A stretch of DNA of 64,000 bases from NCBI GenBank assembly GCA_026003015.1, contig BPGL01000001.1, positions 1,318,717-1,382,716 on the forward strand, read 5' to 3'. This document shows positions 8,440 to 16,921 of the stretch, in pieces. Source of the stretch: Actinomycetota bacterium. GTDB lineage: Bacteria > Actinomycetota > UBA4738 > HRBIN12. Numbering within the stretch: position 1 is the stretch's first letter; every line of letters begins with the position of its first letter. The position numbers and the translations under genes are program-made. The notes under the pieces were generated by a model, which had not been told where the DNA came from, made no database searches, and saw only the letters and a program-made list of their open reading frames with translations.

Positions 8440-10121
8440 CCTCGCCGCACGCTCCGCCGTTGCACAGTCCCCCCGTAGTACTGCCCGATCAAGAAGACGA
8501 CCGGGTCGTCCGGGTAGGTCTCCAGCCGGCCGACGATCGGTGGGTCGCCGGGGTTCTCCAGGCACGCCGGCTCCGCTCGGCTCCCGACGAGCTCGCAGAA
8601 GTGCCGCAGGGAGGTCTCGTCGTAGCCCTCGCTCGCGCCGTCCGTCGGCTCCAGCGCACGGAACGACTCGACGGAGCCGAAGTAGGTCACCTGTCGGCGG
8701 ACCTGGTCGCCGCCCAGGCCGGTCCGGAAGACGTTCGTGTAGGTCTTCGCCCACCCGTAGCCGGTGTTCGTGCCCGTCTCGTCGTCGGTGTCGCGGAAGT
8801 TCGCCAACAGCACGATCGCCCGATCGTCTCCGGACGCGTCCACGACGGTGCGCACGGCCGCGAGCGAGGTTCGGACCGACTGGTTCGCCCATTGGTTCTG
8901 CTCGCTCACCCACCGGTGCTGGAGCCCGTCCCACAGGAGCCATCCGAGCGACCCGATCGCCACGAGCCCCACGAGCGCTCCCGCGACCAGCCGCAGCCCC
9001 TTCCCGCGCAGCCCCCAGCGGACCGCGACCGCCGCGCCCAGCCCGGCGAGGGCCATCGGCGCGGCCGAGGCGTTCATGAAGCGGTAGTAGGGGATCGCGG
9101 CGCCGGTCAGGACGGTGAGCGCACCGGCGAAGGCGAGCATCCACCAGATCGAGGCGAGCTCCTCGGTGCGCGCGGGCGTACGGGTCCGACGGGCGCGCAC
9201 GATCGTCGAGCCGACCGCGACGAGCGACAGCGGGACCACCACCGCCGGGCGGAGCGACCCCACCCACTCCGCGAGCCGCTGAGCGAAGAACGCCGCGGTG
9301 TACGGCGGCGGCAGCGCCGCCTCCTGCAGGCTCGCCGGCACCCCCCAGATGCCGACGACCCAGCACGCCAGCCCGACGATCATCCCGGTGCCGGTGGCGA
9401 GCAGCATCGGCGCGTCGGCGCGAAGGGCGCTGCCGAGCCTGAAACGGCTCGTCAGCAGGTGCCAGCCGAACACGGCGAGCAGGCACACGCCGTACACGAC
9501 GCAGGTGGTGGGGTGGGTGAACGCCGCAACGACCCCGATCAGGAACAGCGCGGTGCGCGCCCCCCACGAGGTGCGGGCCTCGTGGAGGAACGGGATCGTG
9601 AGCGACAGGAGCAGGAGGACCATGATGTTGTCGAGGTAGCCGACGTAGGGCGTCGTGAGGAACAGGGCCGCGGACGCGAGCAGGGTCGTGCAGACCACGA
9701 GGCGGTCGCCGCGGCTGCGGAACAGCGCGACGCCGAGGGCGAGGCCGGTGAGGATCGGCACGCCGAGCATCAGCAGCGCGCTGAACGTGTAGCGGTCGAC
9801 GTCGGCGACCCGCTGCAGGAGCGCGCCGGCGAGCGGCACCGCGACCCGGTACCCACCGGAGAAGAGATCGTCGGGTCCCCAGGGGGCCGCGACGTCGCCG
9901 GGATCGGCGTCGAGGATCACCTGGGCGCGCCACGTGTACCAAGCGGGATCGCGCGTCGGCGCCGACAGCGTCGGATCGGCGAGGAACCGCCAGCCCAGGA
10001 CCACGAGCAGCGCGACCGCGAACACCCCGAGAGCCCAGGCGTCCCAGCGCTCCCGGCCGCCGGGCCACCGAGGCACGGCGGTCGCGGGGGCAGAGGTGAC
10101 GAGCGCGTCGCGCTCCGTCAT
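8436..10121 (-). CDS. Polytopic membrane protein, GT-C glycosyltransferase-like
   Basis: The 561-residue protein has about 11-12 hydrophobic segments. An extracytoplasmic loop after the first segment (DPAWYTWRAQVIL) and a hydrophilic C-terminal region of about 150 residues with ANFRDTDDETGTNTGYG follow the general plan of GT-C mannosyl/arabinosyltransferases. I cannot identify the family firmly. The start ATG 10121 overlaps the phosphodiesterase stop as ATGA, so the two are translationally coupled. The longer open frame to 10877 is a shadow of the phosphodiesterase gene. It may act with the phosphodiesterase on an envelope glycolipid; that is inference from position. Confidence 0.75.
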   Translation of the reverse strand: MTERDALVTSAPATAVPRWPGGRERWDAWALGVFAVALLVVLGWRFLADPTLSAPTRDPAWYTWRAQVILDADPGDVAAPWGPDDLFSGGYRVAVPLAGALLQRVADVDRYTFSALLMLGVPILTGLALGVALFRSRGDRLVVCTTLLASAALFLTTPYVGYLDNIMVLLLLSLTIPFLHEARTSWGARTALFLIGVVAAFTHPTTCVVYGVCLLAVFGWHLLTSRFRLGSALRADAPMLLATGTGMIVGLACWVVGIWGVPASLQEAALPPPYTAAFFAQRLAEWVGSLRPAVVVPLSLVAVGSTIVRARRTRTPARTEELASIWWMLAFAGALTVLTGAAIPYYRFMNASAAPMALAGLGAAVAVRWGLRGKGLRLVAGALVGLVAIGSLGWLLWDGLQHRWVSEQNQWANQSVRTSLAAVRTVVDASGDDRAIVLLANFRDTDDETGTNTGYGWAKTYTNVFRTGLGGDQVRRQVTYFGSVESFRALEPTDGASEGYDETSLRHFCELVGSRAEPACLENPGDPPIVGRLETYPDDPVVFLIGQYYGGTVQRRSVRRG

Positions 10122-11776
10122 GCCGGGCGCTCGTCCTCGGGCAGACAGGGCAGGTCCCGGAACAGCCGCGAGGGCATCGCCACCGCGATCGCGGGCTCGT
10201 TTCCCGTGCCGGGCGCGGGCTCGAACCCGGCGCCGGTCTGGGCCTTCGTGAGGGTCATCAGGTAGCGGGCCACCTGCTCGAGCGTGCCGCCGTGCTCGGC
10301 CAGCTCCTGCTCGTTCAGGAAGATCTGGCCGGGCTGGACCGACTCGACGAGCGGCACGTCGTCGCCGTCGGGGTCGAACCGGTCGCGCAGCAGCGCCGCG
10401 ATCGGGGCCGGGTTCGCCTGGAAACCGCCCGACACGGCGGGGTTCGGCATCGAGGCGTGGTCGGCGGTGATCACCATCGCCCATCGCCCGCGTCCGACCT
10501 CGCGGTTCAGGAACCCGACCATGCGGCGCAGCGCCTGGTCCTGGTAGACGACCGCGTCGTGCATCTCGGGGCTGTTCATCGACCACACGTGGCTGATGTA
10601 GTCGATCTCCTTGTAGTTGAGGTAGAGCAGGTCCGGCACGTCGTCGGCGCCGAACCGCTCCCGGCGGATCAGCTCCTCGACGACGAGCTGCTGGTAGGGG
10701 GTCCGAGCCGGTGTGTTGAAGCCCTGGAGCAGCTGGTCGATGTCGTTGTCGCGCCAACGGCCGTCCAGTCGCCCGTCGCGGCGGTCGAGCTCCCGCTTGA
10801 GACGCTCGAGCCCCCCGACGTCGTTCGCGTAGCCGGCGAGGCGGTAGTAGGGGGTGAGGCTGGGCTTCAGGTTCCACTCGAAGCCCTCCTCGGCGAGCGT
10901 CTCGCCCACGACCTGGCGGGTGAGGACGACGTCGCGATCACCCCCGTTCCAGAACGCGCCGTGGCCCATCATGCCGAGGTGGATGTCGACCGTGCCGGCC
11001 ATACCCACGACCGGCCGGTTGTCGTTCGCGAGGTCGTAGAGGTCGGCGAGCGTCGGCAGCCGGAGGAAGATCGGCCCCGCCTGCCACGGGGTCGTGATCC
11101 GTCCGCCGACACGCATCCGCTTGCTGATGAGACCGTGCCGGGCCGGGAACGCGCCGGTGCCGATCGTCGCGTGCATCTGGGCGGTGCTCACCGGGGAGGA
11201 GCCGACGATCGCCCGGTCGAACCACACCCCCTTGGGGATCAGCGAACGCAGGTACGGCCAGGCGTCCGCGTGCTCCTCCAAGACGTTGATCCCGGCCGCG
11301 TCCCACACCCACACGACGACGAGGCGGGGCGGCCGGTACCCCTCGGCGCCGACCTGCGGATCGAGCGCGGCGCGCAGCACCTTGCCGTCGGGGGCATCGA
11401 AGTCGAAGGCGAGCAGCCGCGCCTGCGTCGGCGCGATGTCGGCGAGGGTCGCGGGCTCCTGGACCCGTCCACGCGCGGGGACGTAGCCCGGGCCGTACCA
11501 GAACATCGGGACCCGCTGGATGTAGTCCCAGGGCCCGTCGTGGGGCAGACCCAACCCGACGAAGTCCGGCTCCTTCGGGAACAGCGCGATCTCCGCGCCG
11601 CGGTCCTCGTCCCAGCCGCGCGCGGCGCGGATCAGATGCTCGAGGGGGACGCGCTCGCAGACGAGCCGCGCCAGGTCGGATCGCGCGGCGGCGGGGACGT
11701 CGATCGGGATCCCGACCGCGAGGGCCGCGCCGAGGGCCAGGACGGCCGCGAGCGCGACCGGGCGTCGAGCGGTCAT
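10118..11776 (-). CDS. Exported type I phosphodiesterase / alkaline phosphatase superfamily protein
   Basis: The 552-residue precursor has a signal peptide (about residues 1-30, MTARRPVALAAVLALGAALA). It carries the two-metal alkaline phosphatase superfamily core: WVWDAAG (Asp ligand), the nucleophile region SSPVSTAQMHATIGTG with FPARHGLISKRMR, the D-x3-H ligands in EIDYISHVW, and the Asp-His ligand pair in VITADHASMPNP. Members hydrolyse phosphodiesters or phosphomonoesters outside the membrane with two Zn2+. The start ATG 11776 directly precedes the signal sequence. It diverges from a degenerate paralogue 55 bp away and leads the minus-strand operon. A zinc enzyme next to zinc-transport genes may not be accidental. 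Confidence 0.87.
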   Translation of the reverse strand: MTARRPVALAAVLALGAALAVGIPIDVPAAARSDLARLVCERVPLEHLIRAARGWDEDRGAEIALFPKEPDFVGLGLPHDGPWDYIQRVPMFWYGPGYVPARGRVQEPATLADIAPTQARLLAFDFDAPDGKVLRAALDPQVGAEGYRPPRLVVVWVWDAAGINVLEEHADAWPYLRSLIPKGVWFDRAIVGSSPVSTAQMHATIGTGAFPARHGLISKRMRVGGRITTPWQAGPIFLRLPTLADLYDLANDNRPVVGMAGTVDIHLGMMGHGAFWNGGDRDVVLTRQVVGETLAEEGFEWNLKPSLTPYYRLAGYANDVGGLERLKRELDRRDGRLDGRWRDNDIDQLLQGFNTPARTPYQQLVVEELIRRERFGADDVPDLLYLNYKEIDYISHVWSMNSPEMHDAVVYQDQALRRMVGFLNREVGRGRWAMVITADHASMPNPAVSGGFQANPAPIAALLRDRFDPDGDDVPLVESVQPGQIFLNEQELAEHGGTLEQVARYLMTLTKAQTGAGFEPAPGTGNEPAIAVAMPSRLFRDLPCLPEDERPA

Positions 11777-11819
11777 GGCCGGATAGCAAACAGGACCCCG
11801 CAGCCACCGACAACCGCGG

Positions 11820-11825
11820 TAGCGT
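11820..11825 (+). promoter_or_regulatory. -10 box TAGCGT, 6 nt before the start codon (leaderless)
   Basis: TAGCGT precedes ATG 11832 by 6 nt, in the 55-bp spacer between the divergent phosphodiesterase paralogues. Confidence 0.5.
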
Positions 11826-11831
11826 GAGGGG

Positions 11832-13130
11832 ATGCCCGAGCCACCCGGAGCGGGCCGTCGGCTCCTCGTGCTCCTCGTCGCGCTCGGCGCGATCGGGTCG
11901 CCGGCCGCGGTGCTCCGTGCGGCCTGCGCGGGCAACGCCTGCCCCCCACCCGCCCCCGCCGCCGAGGCGCCGCCGTTCTGTCGCCTGCCGGCGCCGATGC
12001 GCGCGCTGCTCGCCGCGGGGTTCTACGAAGGTCGCTCCCCGGACGTGCTCGCGGTGACCGACGCCGAGCGCGTCGCGCCGCCCGGTGGCGGCGCGCCCTG
12101 GCCCGCGCTCGCCGACGCCCGCCCCGAGCCCCGTGCGCCCCTCGCGTTCATCGGGCCGGCCGTCGTGCCGGGGCCCGTTGTCGAGGCGGCGCTCGCCGAC
12201 GTGGCCCCGACCCTCGAGCCCCTCCTCGGGCTCGTCCGACCCCACCCCCAGGTGCGCAGCGGCCGGGCGATCCCGGGGGTCGTGCGACCCGGCCGGCGCT
12301 CGCCCCTCGTCGTCGTGGTGGCCTGGAAGGGCCTCGGTCGACACAGAGCCGGTCCCTTGCTGCGGCGGCTCGGCCGCCTGCCCGACGCCGCGGTCGGCGC
12401 GGCGCGCGTCGGCTCGCTCCCGCTGGCGCCCGCCGCGGTGCTCACGACGATCGGGAGCGGCGGCTCGCCCGCCGAGCACGGGATCACCGACGAACGCGTG
12501 CGCGGACGCGGAGGCGGGCTCGCCGAGGCCTGGTCGAGCGGGGCGCCGACCTCGGTGATCGCCACCCTCGGCGACGATCTCGACGAGGCGACGGGGGGCG
12601 CCGCCCGGATCGGGCTGGTGGCGGACCGAGCGAGCGACCGAGGGCTCATCGGCGGCACCTGGTACGGCGGCCGGGACGACGACGACCTGCTCGTCGGACG
12701 GCGGCCCCTCGAGGGGATCCGGCGCCTGCTGGACGCCGGCTACGGCGCCGGGGGGAGCCCCGACCTGCTCGGCGTGAGCCTGGACGTGGACGCGCACGAC
12801 GTCGTGGCGACGACCAGACGCGTGCTCGCCGTCGTCTTCGGGCGCGTCGCCGAGGCCACGGTCGTCGTCGCGGGCACGGGGAGCGCCGGCCCGGCCGACG
12901 CCCTCGACGCCCATGCGCTCGCCCGCGAGGTCGAGCGAGCCATCGGCGCCCGGGTCGTCGCCGGGGTCGGGGCCTCGGGGCTGTGGCTCGACGAGGGGGT
13001 GGCGGCCGATCGCGGGATCGGCGCCGTGGCGGTCGCGACCGCGCTCGCTCGCCTGCGCGCCGCCGACGGGCGACCCCTCGTCGCCGCGGCGTTCCCCGCG
13101 TTCGCCGTCACGTTCGGGAGGTTCTGCTGA
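11832..13130 (+). CDS. Exported, catalytically degenerate alkaline phosphatase superfamily paralogue
   Basis: The 432-residue protein has an N-terminal hydrophobic signal (LLVLLVALGAIGSPAAVL). It shares the fold signature TIGSGGSPAEHGITDERVRG with its divergent neighbour (TIGTGAFPARHGLISKRMR there). Key residues are gone: the Asp of WDAAG reads WKGLG, the Ser/Thr nucleophile is replaced by Ala-Pro, and the Asp-His ligand pair is absent (VVVAGTGSAG). I therefore call it a pseudoenzyme; whether it still binds metal or ligand is unknown. Its stop overlaps the permease start (TGATG), so it is co-translated with the YraQ-type permease and TIGR03943 gene. It is shorter than its paralogue by 120 residues. 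Confidence 0.7.
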   Translation: MPEPPGAGRRLLVLLVALGAIGSPAAVLRAACAGNACPPPAPAAEAPPFCRLPAPMRALLAAGFYEGRSPDVLAVTDAERVAPPGGGAPWPALADARPEPRAPLAFIGPAVVPGPVVEAALADVAPTLEPLLGLVRPHPQVRSGRAIPGVVRPGRRSPLVVVVAWKGLGRHRAGPLLRRLGRLPDAAVGAARVGSLPLAPAAVLTTIGSGGSPAEHGITDERVRGRGGGLAEAWSSGAPTSVIATLGDDLDEATGGAARIGLVADRASDRGLIGGTWYGGRDDDDLLVGRRPLEGIRRLLDAGYGAGGSPDLLGVSLDVDAHDVVATTRRVLAVVFGRVAEATVVVAGTGSAGPADALDAHALAREVERAIGARVVAGVGASGLWLDEGVAADRGIGAVAVATALARLRAADGRPLVAAAFPAFAVTFGRFC

Positions 13131-14137
13131 TGGCGGTGCGGACCGAGCACGCCCGCGGCCTGGAGCGCCCGCCCGCCGGCCCGTCGGCGATCGTGTGGGC
13201 GCCGGCGGTCGCCGCCGTCGTCGCGCTCGGGCTCCTCGTCCGCCTCGTCGAGCCGACCCGGGTGGGGTGGGTGCGCACGCTCGCCATCGTGTTCGGCTCG
13301 TTGGTGGTCGAGGCGATGCCGTTCGTGGTGCTCGGGGCCGTCGTGAGCGCCGCGATCGAGGTCCTCGCCCCGGCCTCCGCCTTCGCCCGGATCGGGCGGC
13401 TGCCGCGCTGGCTGCAGCTGCCGGCGGCCGCCGTGGCCGGCGTCGCCTTCCCGGTGTGCGAATGCGGGTCGATCCCGGTCGCCCGACGGCTCCTCGCCAA
13501 GGGGCTCGCGCCCTCGGCCGCGGTGGCGTTCATGCTCGCCGCACCGATCGTGAACCCGGTCGTGATCGCCTCGACCGCCGTGGCCTACCGCGGCCGCGAC
13601 GTGTGGGCGGTGATGGTCGCCGGCCGGGTCGGGATCGGCCTCGTCGTCGCGATCGCCGCGGGGTGGGTGCTCGGGGCGGCCACCCCCGGGGAGCTGCTTC
13701 GGGGCCGGATCGACCTCGACGAGGTCCGCGGCGAGCCTCGGTGGCGGCGGTTCTTCGGCCACCTCGCGGGCGACGTCGTGTTCATGGGTCGCTTCCTGCT
13801 GCTCGGCGCGTTGATCGCGGCCGCTGTGCAGACCTTCGTCCCCCAGACGCTCGCGGGGGGCCTGGCCCGCACGCCGATCGTCGGCCTCGTCGCCATGATG
13901 ACCCTCGCCTACGTGATGTCGCTGTGCTCGGAATCCGACGCCTTCGTCGCGGCATCGTTCGTGGCGTTCGGCCCCGCGGCCCAGCTCGCCTTCCTCGTGT
14001 TCGGCCCGATGGTCGACACGAAGCTCACTGCGCTGTACATCGGAGCCTTCGGCCGATCGACGTTCCGGACGCTCCTCGTGGTGGTCTCGGCAACGACGCT
14101 CGTGGCGAGCCTGTGGGTGGAGGTGTTCGTCGGCTGA
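13130..14137 (+). CDS. YraQ/DUF318-type permease (SO_0444 family), zinc-locus associated
   Basis: The 335-residue membrane protein has about 8-10 segments and the family hallmark FPVCECGSIPVARRLL, with its paired cysteines, followed by AAPIVNPVVIAST. A second half-repeat carries SLCSESDAFVAASF. The family moves an uncharacterised, probably metal- or thiol-linked substrate. In Bacillus the homologue is YcgR, paired with a TIGR03943 protein (YcgQ), as here. Its ATG overlaps the stop of the pseudoenzyme and its own stop overlaps the TIGR03943 start, so three genes are tightly coupled. The convergent zur and znu genes point to zinc. Confidence 0.85.
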   Translation: MAVRTEHARGLERPPAGPSAIVWAPAVAAVVALGLLVRLVEPTRVGWVRTLAIVFGSLVVEAMPFVVLGAVVSAAIEVLAPASAFARIGRLPRWLQLPAAAVAGVAFPVCECGSIPVARRLLAKGLAPSAAVAFMLAAPIVNPVVIASTAVAYRGRDVWAVMVAGRVGIGLVVAIAAGWVLGAATPGELLRGRIDLDEVRGEPRWRRFFGHLAGDVVFMGRFLLLGALIAAAVQTFVPQTLAGGLARTPIVGLVAMMTLAYVMSLCSESDAFVAASFVAFGPAAQLAFLVFGPMVDTKLTALYIGAFGRSTFRTLLVVVSATTLVASLWVEVFVG

Positions 14138-14827
14138 TGCGCTGGAGCGGCGTCAGGATCGCGACCGGTCTGGTCCTCGGGGCGTGGGCCGGGCTGTTCT
14201 GGTTCCTCCTGCTGTTCGAGCGCACGCCGCTGTTCCTCTCGTCGCGCACGGCCTGGGTCGTCCCAACGGGGGCGGCGCTCCTGTCGATCGCCGCGGTGGG
14301 CCGGCTCGCCTCCGCCCGCACCGCGCACCCCGAGCCCCCCTCGCGGCGCACGGTGTGGATGCTCGCGGGGCTCACCGCGCCCGTGGCCCTGCTCGTCTCG
14401 CTGCCGCCGCTCACCCTCGGCGCGAACGCCCGCGGGCACGCGGGCGAGCTTCGCCGGCGCCGCCAGCGTCCGAACGGTCGAGGGGTCGCTGGACTTCCTC
14501 GACGTGGCGGCCGCGCAGAGCTACCCCGAGGCCGCGCGAGCCCTCGCCCGTCGGGCCGGCGAGCCGATCGTCCTGGAGGGGATCGTGACGGCCGCCGACG
14601 ACCTGGGGCCCGACGAGCTGATGCTCACGCGCTTCATCGTGACCTGCTGCACCGCCGACGCGACGATCGCCCAGGCCCGGGTCGTCGGGGTGACGCCGGG
14701 TGCGTTCGCCCCCGACCGGTGGATCCGTGTTCGGGGCCGCGTGTTCCCGATCGGACGGGAGGTCCTCGTCGCCGCCGAGACGGCCGAGGCGATCCCGACG
14801 CCCGACCGCCCCTACCTCACGCCGTAG
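14137..14827 (+). pseudogene. TIGR03943 / DUF1980 (YcgQ-like) protein, apparent +1 frameshift
   Basis: The first frame from ATG 14137 gives a two- to three-helix membrane N terminus (GLVLGAWAGLFWFLLLFERT) and runs to about 14430. The conserved C-terminal domain continues in the next frame (ASFAGAASVRTVEGSLDFLD to MLTRFIVTCCTADATIAQAR), ending at 14827. One surplus base near GCCCGCGGG at 14427-14441 explains the break; removing one C restores a continuous protein of about 229 residues. Both halves look well conserved, so a consensus error is as likely as true decay. The family pairs with the upstream permease. The end overlaps the convergent zur gene by 16 bp. Confidence 0.75.
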
Positions 14828-15270
14828 CGAGCTGCGCACCCCCCGCAGGTCCCGATGAGGTCCAGCCGGTGCTCCACGACGGCGAAGCCGGCACGGCGGG
14901 CGATACGGTCCAGGGTGCGGTCGACGTCGCGCTCGAGCGAGGGCGGGACCGTCACGTCCTCCACGCGCCCGCACGACGAGCAGATCAGGTGGTGGTGATG
15001 CCCGGTCAGCTCCTCGGCGAGCTCGTAGCGTGCGAACTCCTCATCGGTCACGACGCGCCGGACGACCCCGGCCTGCTCGAGGGCGGCGAGGTTGCGGTAG
15101 GCGGAGCTCTGCGGCACGCCGGCGCCCTCGAGGAGCTCCGAGGTCGATCGGGGCCGGCCGGCGGCGGCGGCGAGCGCCTCGACGAGTGCGCGTCGCTGCG
15201 CCGTGTACCGGTGGCCGATCTCCCGCAGCCGGAGCGCGACCGCCTCGTGCAGCTCGGTCGAGGCCGGCAT
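14812..15270 (-). CDS. zur: Fur-family regulator, probably the zinc uptake repressor Zur
   Basis: The 152-residue protein has a winged helix-turn-helix (PQSSAYRNLAALEQAGVVRR), then GHHHHLICSSCGRVEDV with the structural CxxC and His ligands, and a C-terminal CGGCAARYG with the second CxxC of the structural zinc site. Assignment to Zur rather than Fur rests on context: it is the last gene of a znuA-znuC-znuB-zur operon, its ATG overlapping the znuB stop (TGATG). It is expected to repress the operon when zinc is sufficient. Its 3' end overlaps the convergent TIGR03943 gene. Confidence 0.88.
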   Translation of the reverse strand: MPASTELHEAVALRLREIGHRYTAQRRALVEALAAAAGRPRSTSELLEGAGVPQSSAYRNLAALEQAGVVRRVVTDEEFARYELAEELTGHHHHLICSSCGRVEDVTVPPSLERDVDRTLDRIARRAGFAVVEHRLDLIGTCGGCAARYGVR

Positions 15271-16136
15271 CAGGGTCCCTCCCCCTCGGCGTGGGCGAGC
15301 CCTTGGCGCGCTCGGGTCCCGATCGTGGCCAGCGCGAAGATCGCCGTCGCGATCAGCACGATCGTTCCCCCAGGCGCGAGCCCCCACAGCCGAGCGGCGG
15401 CCAGGCCGGCGAGCGCGGCCGCCACCCCGATCGCCGCGGCCAGCCCGAGCGCGCCGCGGAACGAGCGCGCGAGCAGCTGAGCGCTCGCCACGGGCAACAC
15501 CATCATCGCCGCCACGAGGAGGATGCCGACGATCCGCATCGCCGCGACGACGACCCCGGCGGTCATGATGGCGACGAGCCCGTTCAGCAGGTCGACGGGG
15601 AGCCCCGCCGCTCGGGCCCACTCCTCGTCGGTGACGACCGCGAGCAGGGGTCGGCGAAGCGCGAGCACCGTCACGGCGATCGCCGCACCGATCCCGACGA
15701 TCGCGACGAGCTCGTCGTCGCGAACCGTGAGCGGTTGGCCGAACAGGTAGGCGAGCACCCCGCCCCCCAGGCCGTCGCCGAGCGACAGCAGGACGACCCC
15801 GAGCGCGATCCCCGCGTAGAACAGGATCGCGAGCGCGACGTCCCCCGAGGTCCGCCGACGCGCACGGAGCCACTCGAGCCCGAGGGCGCCGGCGACGGCG
15901 AACGCCAGGGCCGTCCAGATCGGCGCCGTGCCGATCGCCACGGCCGCGCCCACGCCCGCGAAGGCGACGTGGCCGATCCCGTCGCCCACGAGCGACAGCC
16001 GCTTCTGGACGAGGTAGGTCCCGATCAGGGGCGCGAACACGCCGACCGCGACGGCGGCCACGAGCGCACGTTGCATGAACGCGAGCTCGAACGGATACGG
16101 GAGCCCGAGCGCGGCCAGCGGATCGGTCGGCGTCAC
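15270..16136 (-). CDS. znuB: Zinc ABC transporter permease ZnuB
   Basis: The 288-residue ABC-3 family permease has about 8 hydrophobic segments. Landmarks are FAPLIGTYLVQKRLSLVGDG and GHVAFAGVGAA near the N terminus (family start VxRRMSLxGDAIAHA) and RIVGILLVAAMMVLPVASAQ later, both typical of ZnuB/MntB proteins. It starts at GTG 16136, overlapping the znuC stop (GTGA). With ZnuC and the lipoprotein ZnuA it would form a high-affinity Zn2+ importer; manganese cannot be excluded from sequence, but the linked Zur-like regulator favours zinc. Confidence 0.9.
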   Translation of the reverse strand: MTPTDPLAALGLPYPFELAFMQRALVAAVAVGVFAPLIGTYLVQKRLSLVGDGIGHVAFAGVGAAVAIGTAPIWTALAFAVAGALGLEWLRARRRTSGDVALAILFYAGIALGVVLLSLGDGLGGGVLAYLFGQPLTVRDDELVAIVGIGAAIAVTVLALRRPLLAVVTDEEWARAAGLPVDLLNGLVAIMTAGVVVAAMRIVGILLVAAMMVLPVASAQLLARSFRGALGLAAAIGVAAALAGLAAARLWGLAPGGTIVLIATAIFALATIGTRARQGLAHAEGEGP

Positions 16137-16921
16137 CGCAACCCCTCCAGCCACTGCGGCAGGTCCTCCGCGTGCACACCGAGGCTCACCCCGGCCGACG
16201 CGAGCCGGGCGGCCGGCCCGTCGAACTGCACCGTCCCCTTGAGCACCACGATGCGGTCGAGGTCGTGGGCGACGGCCGACAGCTCGTGGGAGACGAGGAG
16301 CACCCCGGTGCCGTGGTGGGCGATCGCGTGGACGAGGGCGTCGCGGAACCGCTGTTGGGACGCCGCGTCCACCCCGGCGACCGGCTCGTCCAAGACGAGC
16401 AGCTGCGGTTCGCCGGCCAGCGCTCGCGCGATGAACACGCGCTGCTGCTGTCCGCCCGACAGCTCGTTGATCGGCCGCCGAGCGAGCTCGAGGAGATCCA
16501 CCGACTCGAGCGCGTGGCGGACGGCCTCCCGGTCGGCAGGACCGAGCCGTCGCCACCAGCGCCCGACCGGGATCCGGCCCGTGGCCACGATCTCCTCGAC
16601 CGTGGCGGGAACCTCCGAGGTCAAGGTCGGACGCTGGGGCACGTAGCCGAGCGCTCCCCGCTCGCGCAGGGCCCAGGGCGGACGCCCGAAGAGCTCCACC
16701 GTGCCCGACCAGGGTCGGAGCCGCCCGAGGAGGAGCCGCAGCAGCGTGGACTTGCCGGAGCCGTTCGGGCCGACGAGGGCCACGAACTCCCCCTGATGGA
16801 CCCGCAGGTCGACGTCGCGAAGGATCGGCTCGCGTCCGTAGCCGAAGGTGAGGCCGTGCGCCTCGACGAGCAGCCGGGCGGGCGCGGGGCTCGAGCGCGC
16901 ATCAGACACAGCGGAGCCCAT
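16133..16921 (-). CDS. znuC: Zinc ABC transporter ATP-binding protein ZnuC
   Basis: The 262-residue ATPase has Walker A GPNGSGKST, the Q-loop region GYVPQRP, signature LSGGQQQRVFIARAL, Walker B LLVLDEP and the switch His in VSHELS. The start chosen is ATG 16921, 20 bp inside the znuA 3' end, with AGGTG upstream; GTG 16909 is an alternative. The small size is usual for metal ABC-3 ATPases. It sits between znuA and znuB in the operon and energises the importer at the cytoplasmic face. Confidence 0.92.
   Translation of the reverse strand: MGSAVSDARSSPAPARLLVEAHGLTFGYGREPILRDVDLRVHQGEFVALVGPNGSGKSTLLRLLLGRLRPWSGTVELFGRPPWALRERGALGYVPQRPTLTSEVPATVEEIVATGRIPVGRWWRRLGPADREAVRHALESVDLLELARRPINELSGGQQQRVFIARALAGEPQLLVLDEPVAGVDAASQQRFRDALVHAIAHHGTGVLLVSHELSAVAHDLDRIVVLKGTVQFDGPAARLASAGVSLGVHAEDLPQWLEGLR

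Noticed and set aside
10190-10245. tRNA-like GGGCTCGAACCCGG sequence
   Set aside because: It lies inside the phosphodiesterase reading frame and I could not build a cloverleaf around it.
8436-10877. Extension of the polytopic membrane protein to an ATG at 10877
   Set aside because: The extra 252 residues are Arg/Pro-rich shadow of the overlapping phosphodiesterase; ATG 10121 fits the ATGA coupling and the first membrane segment.
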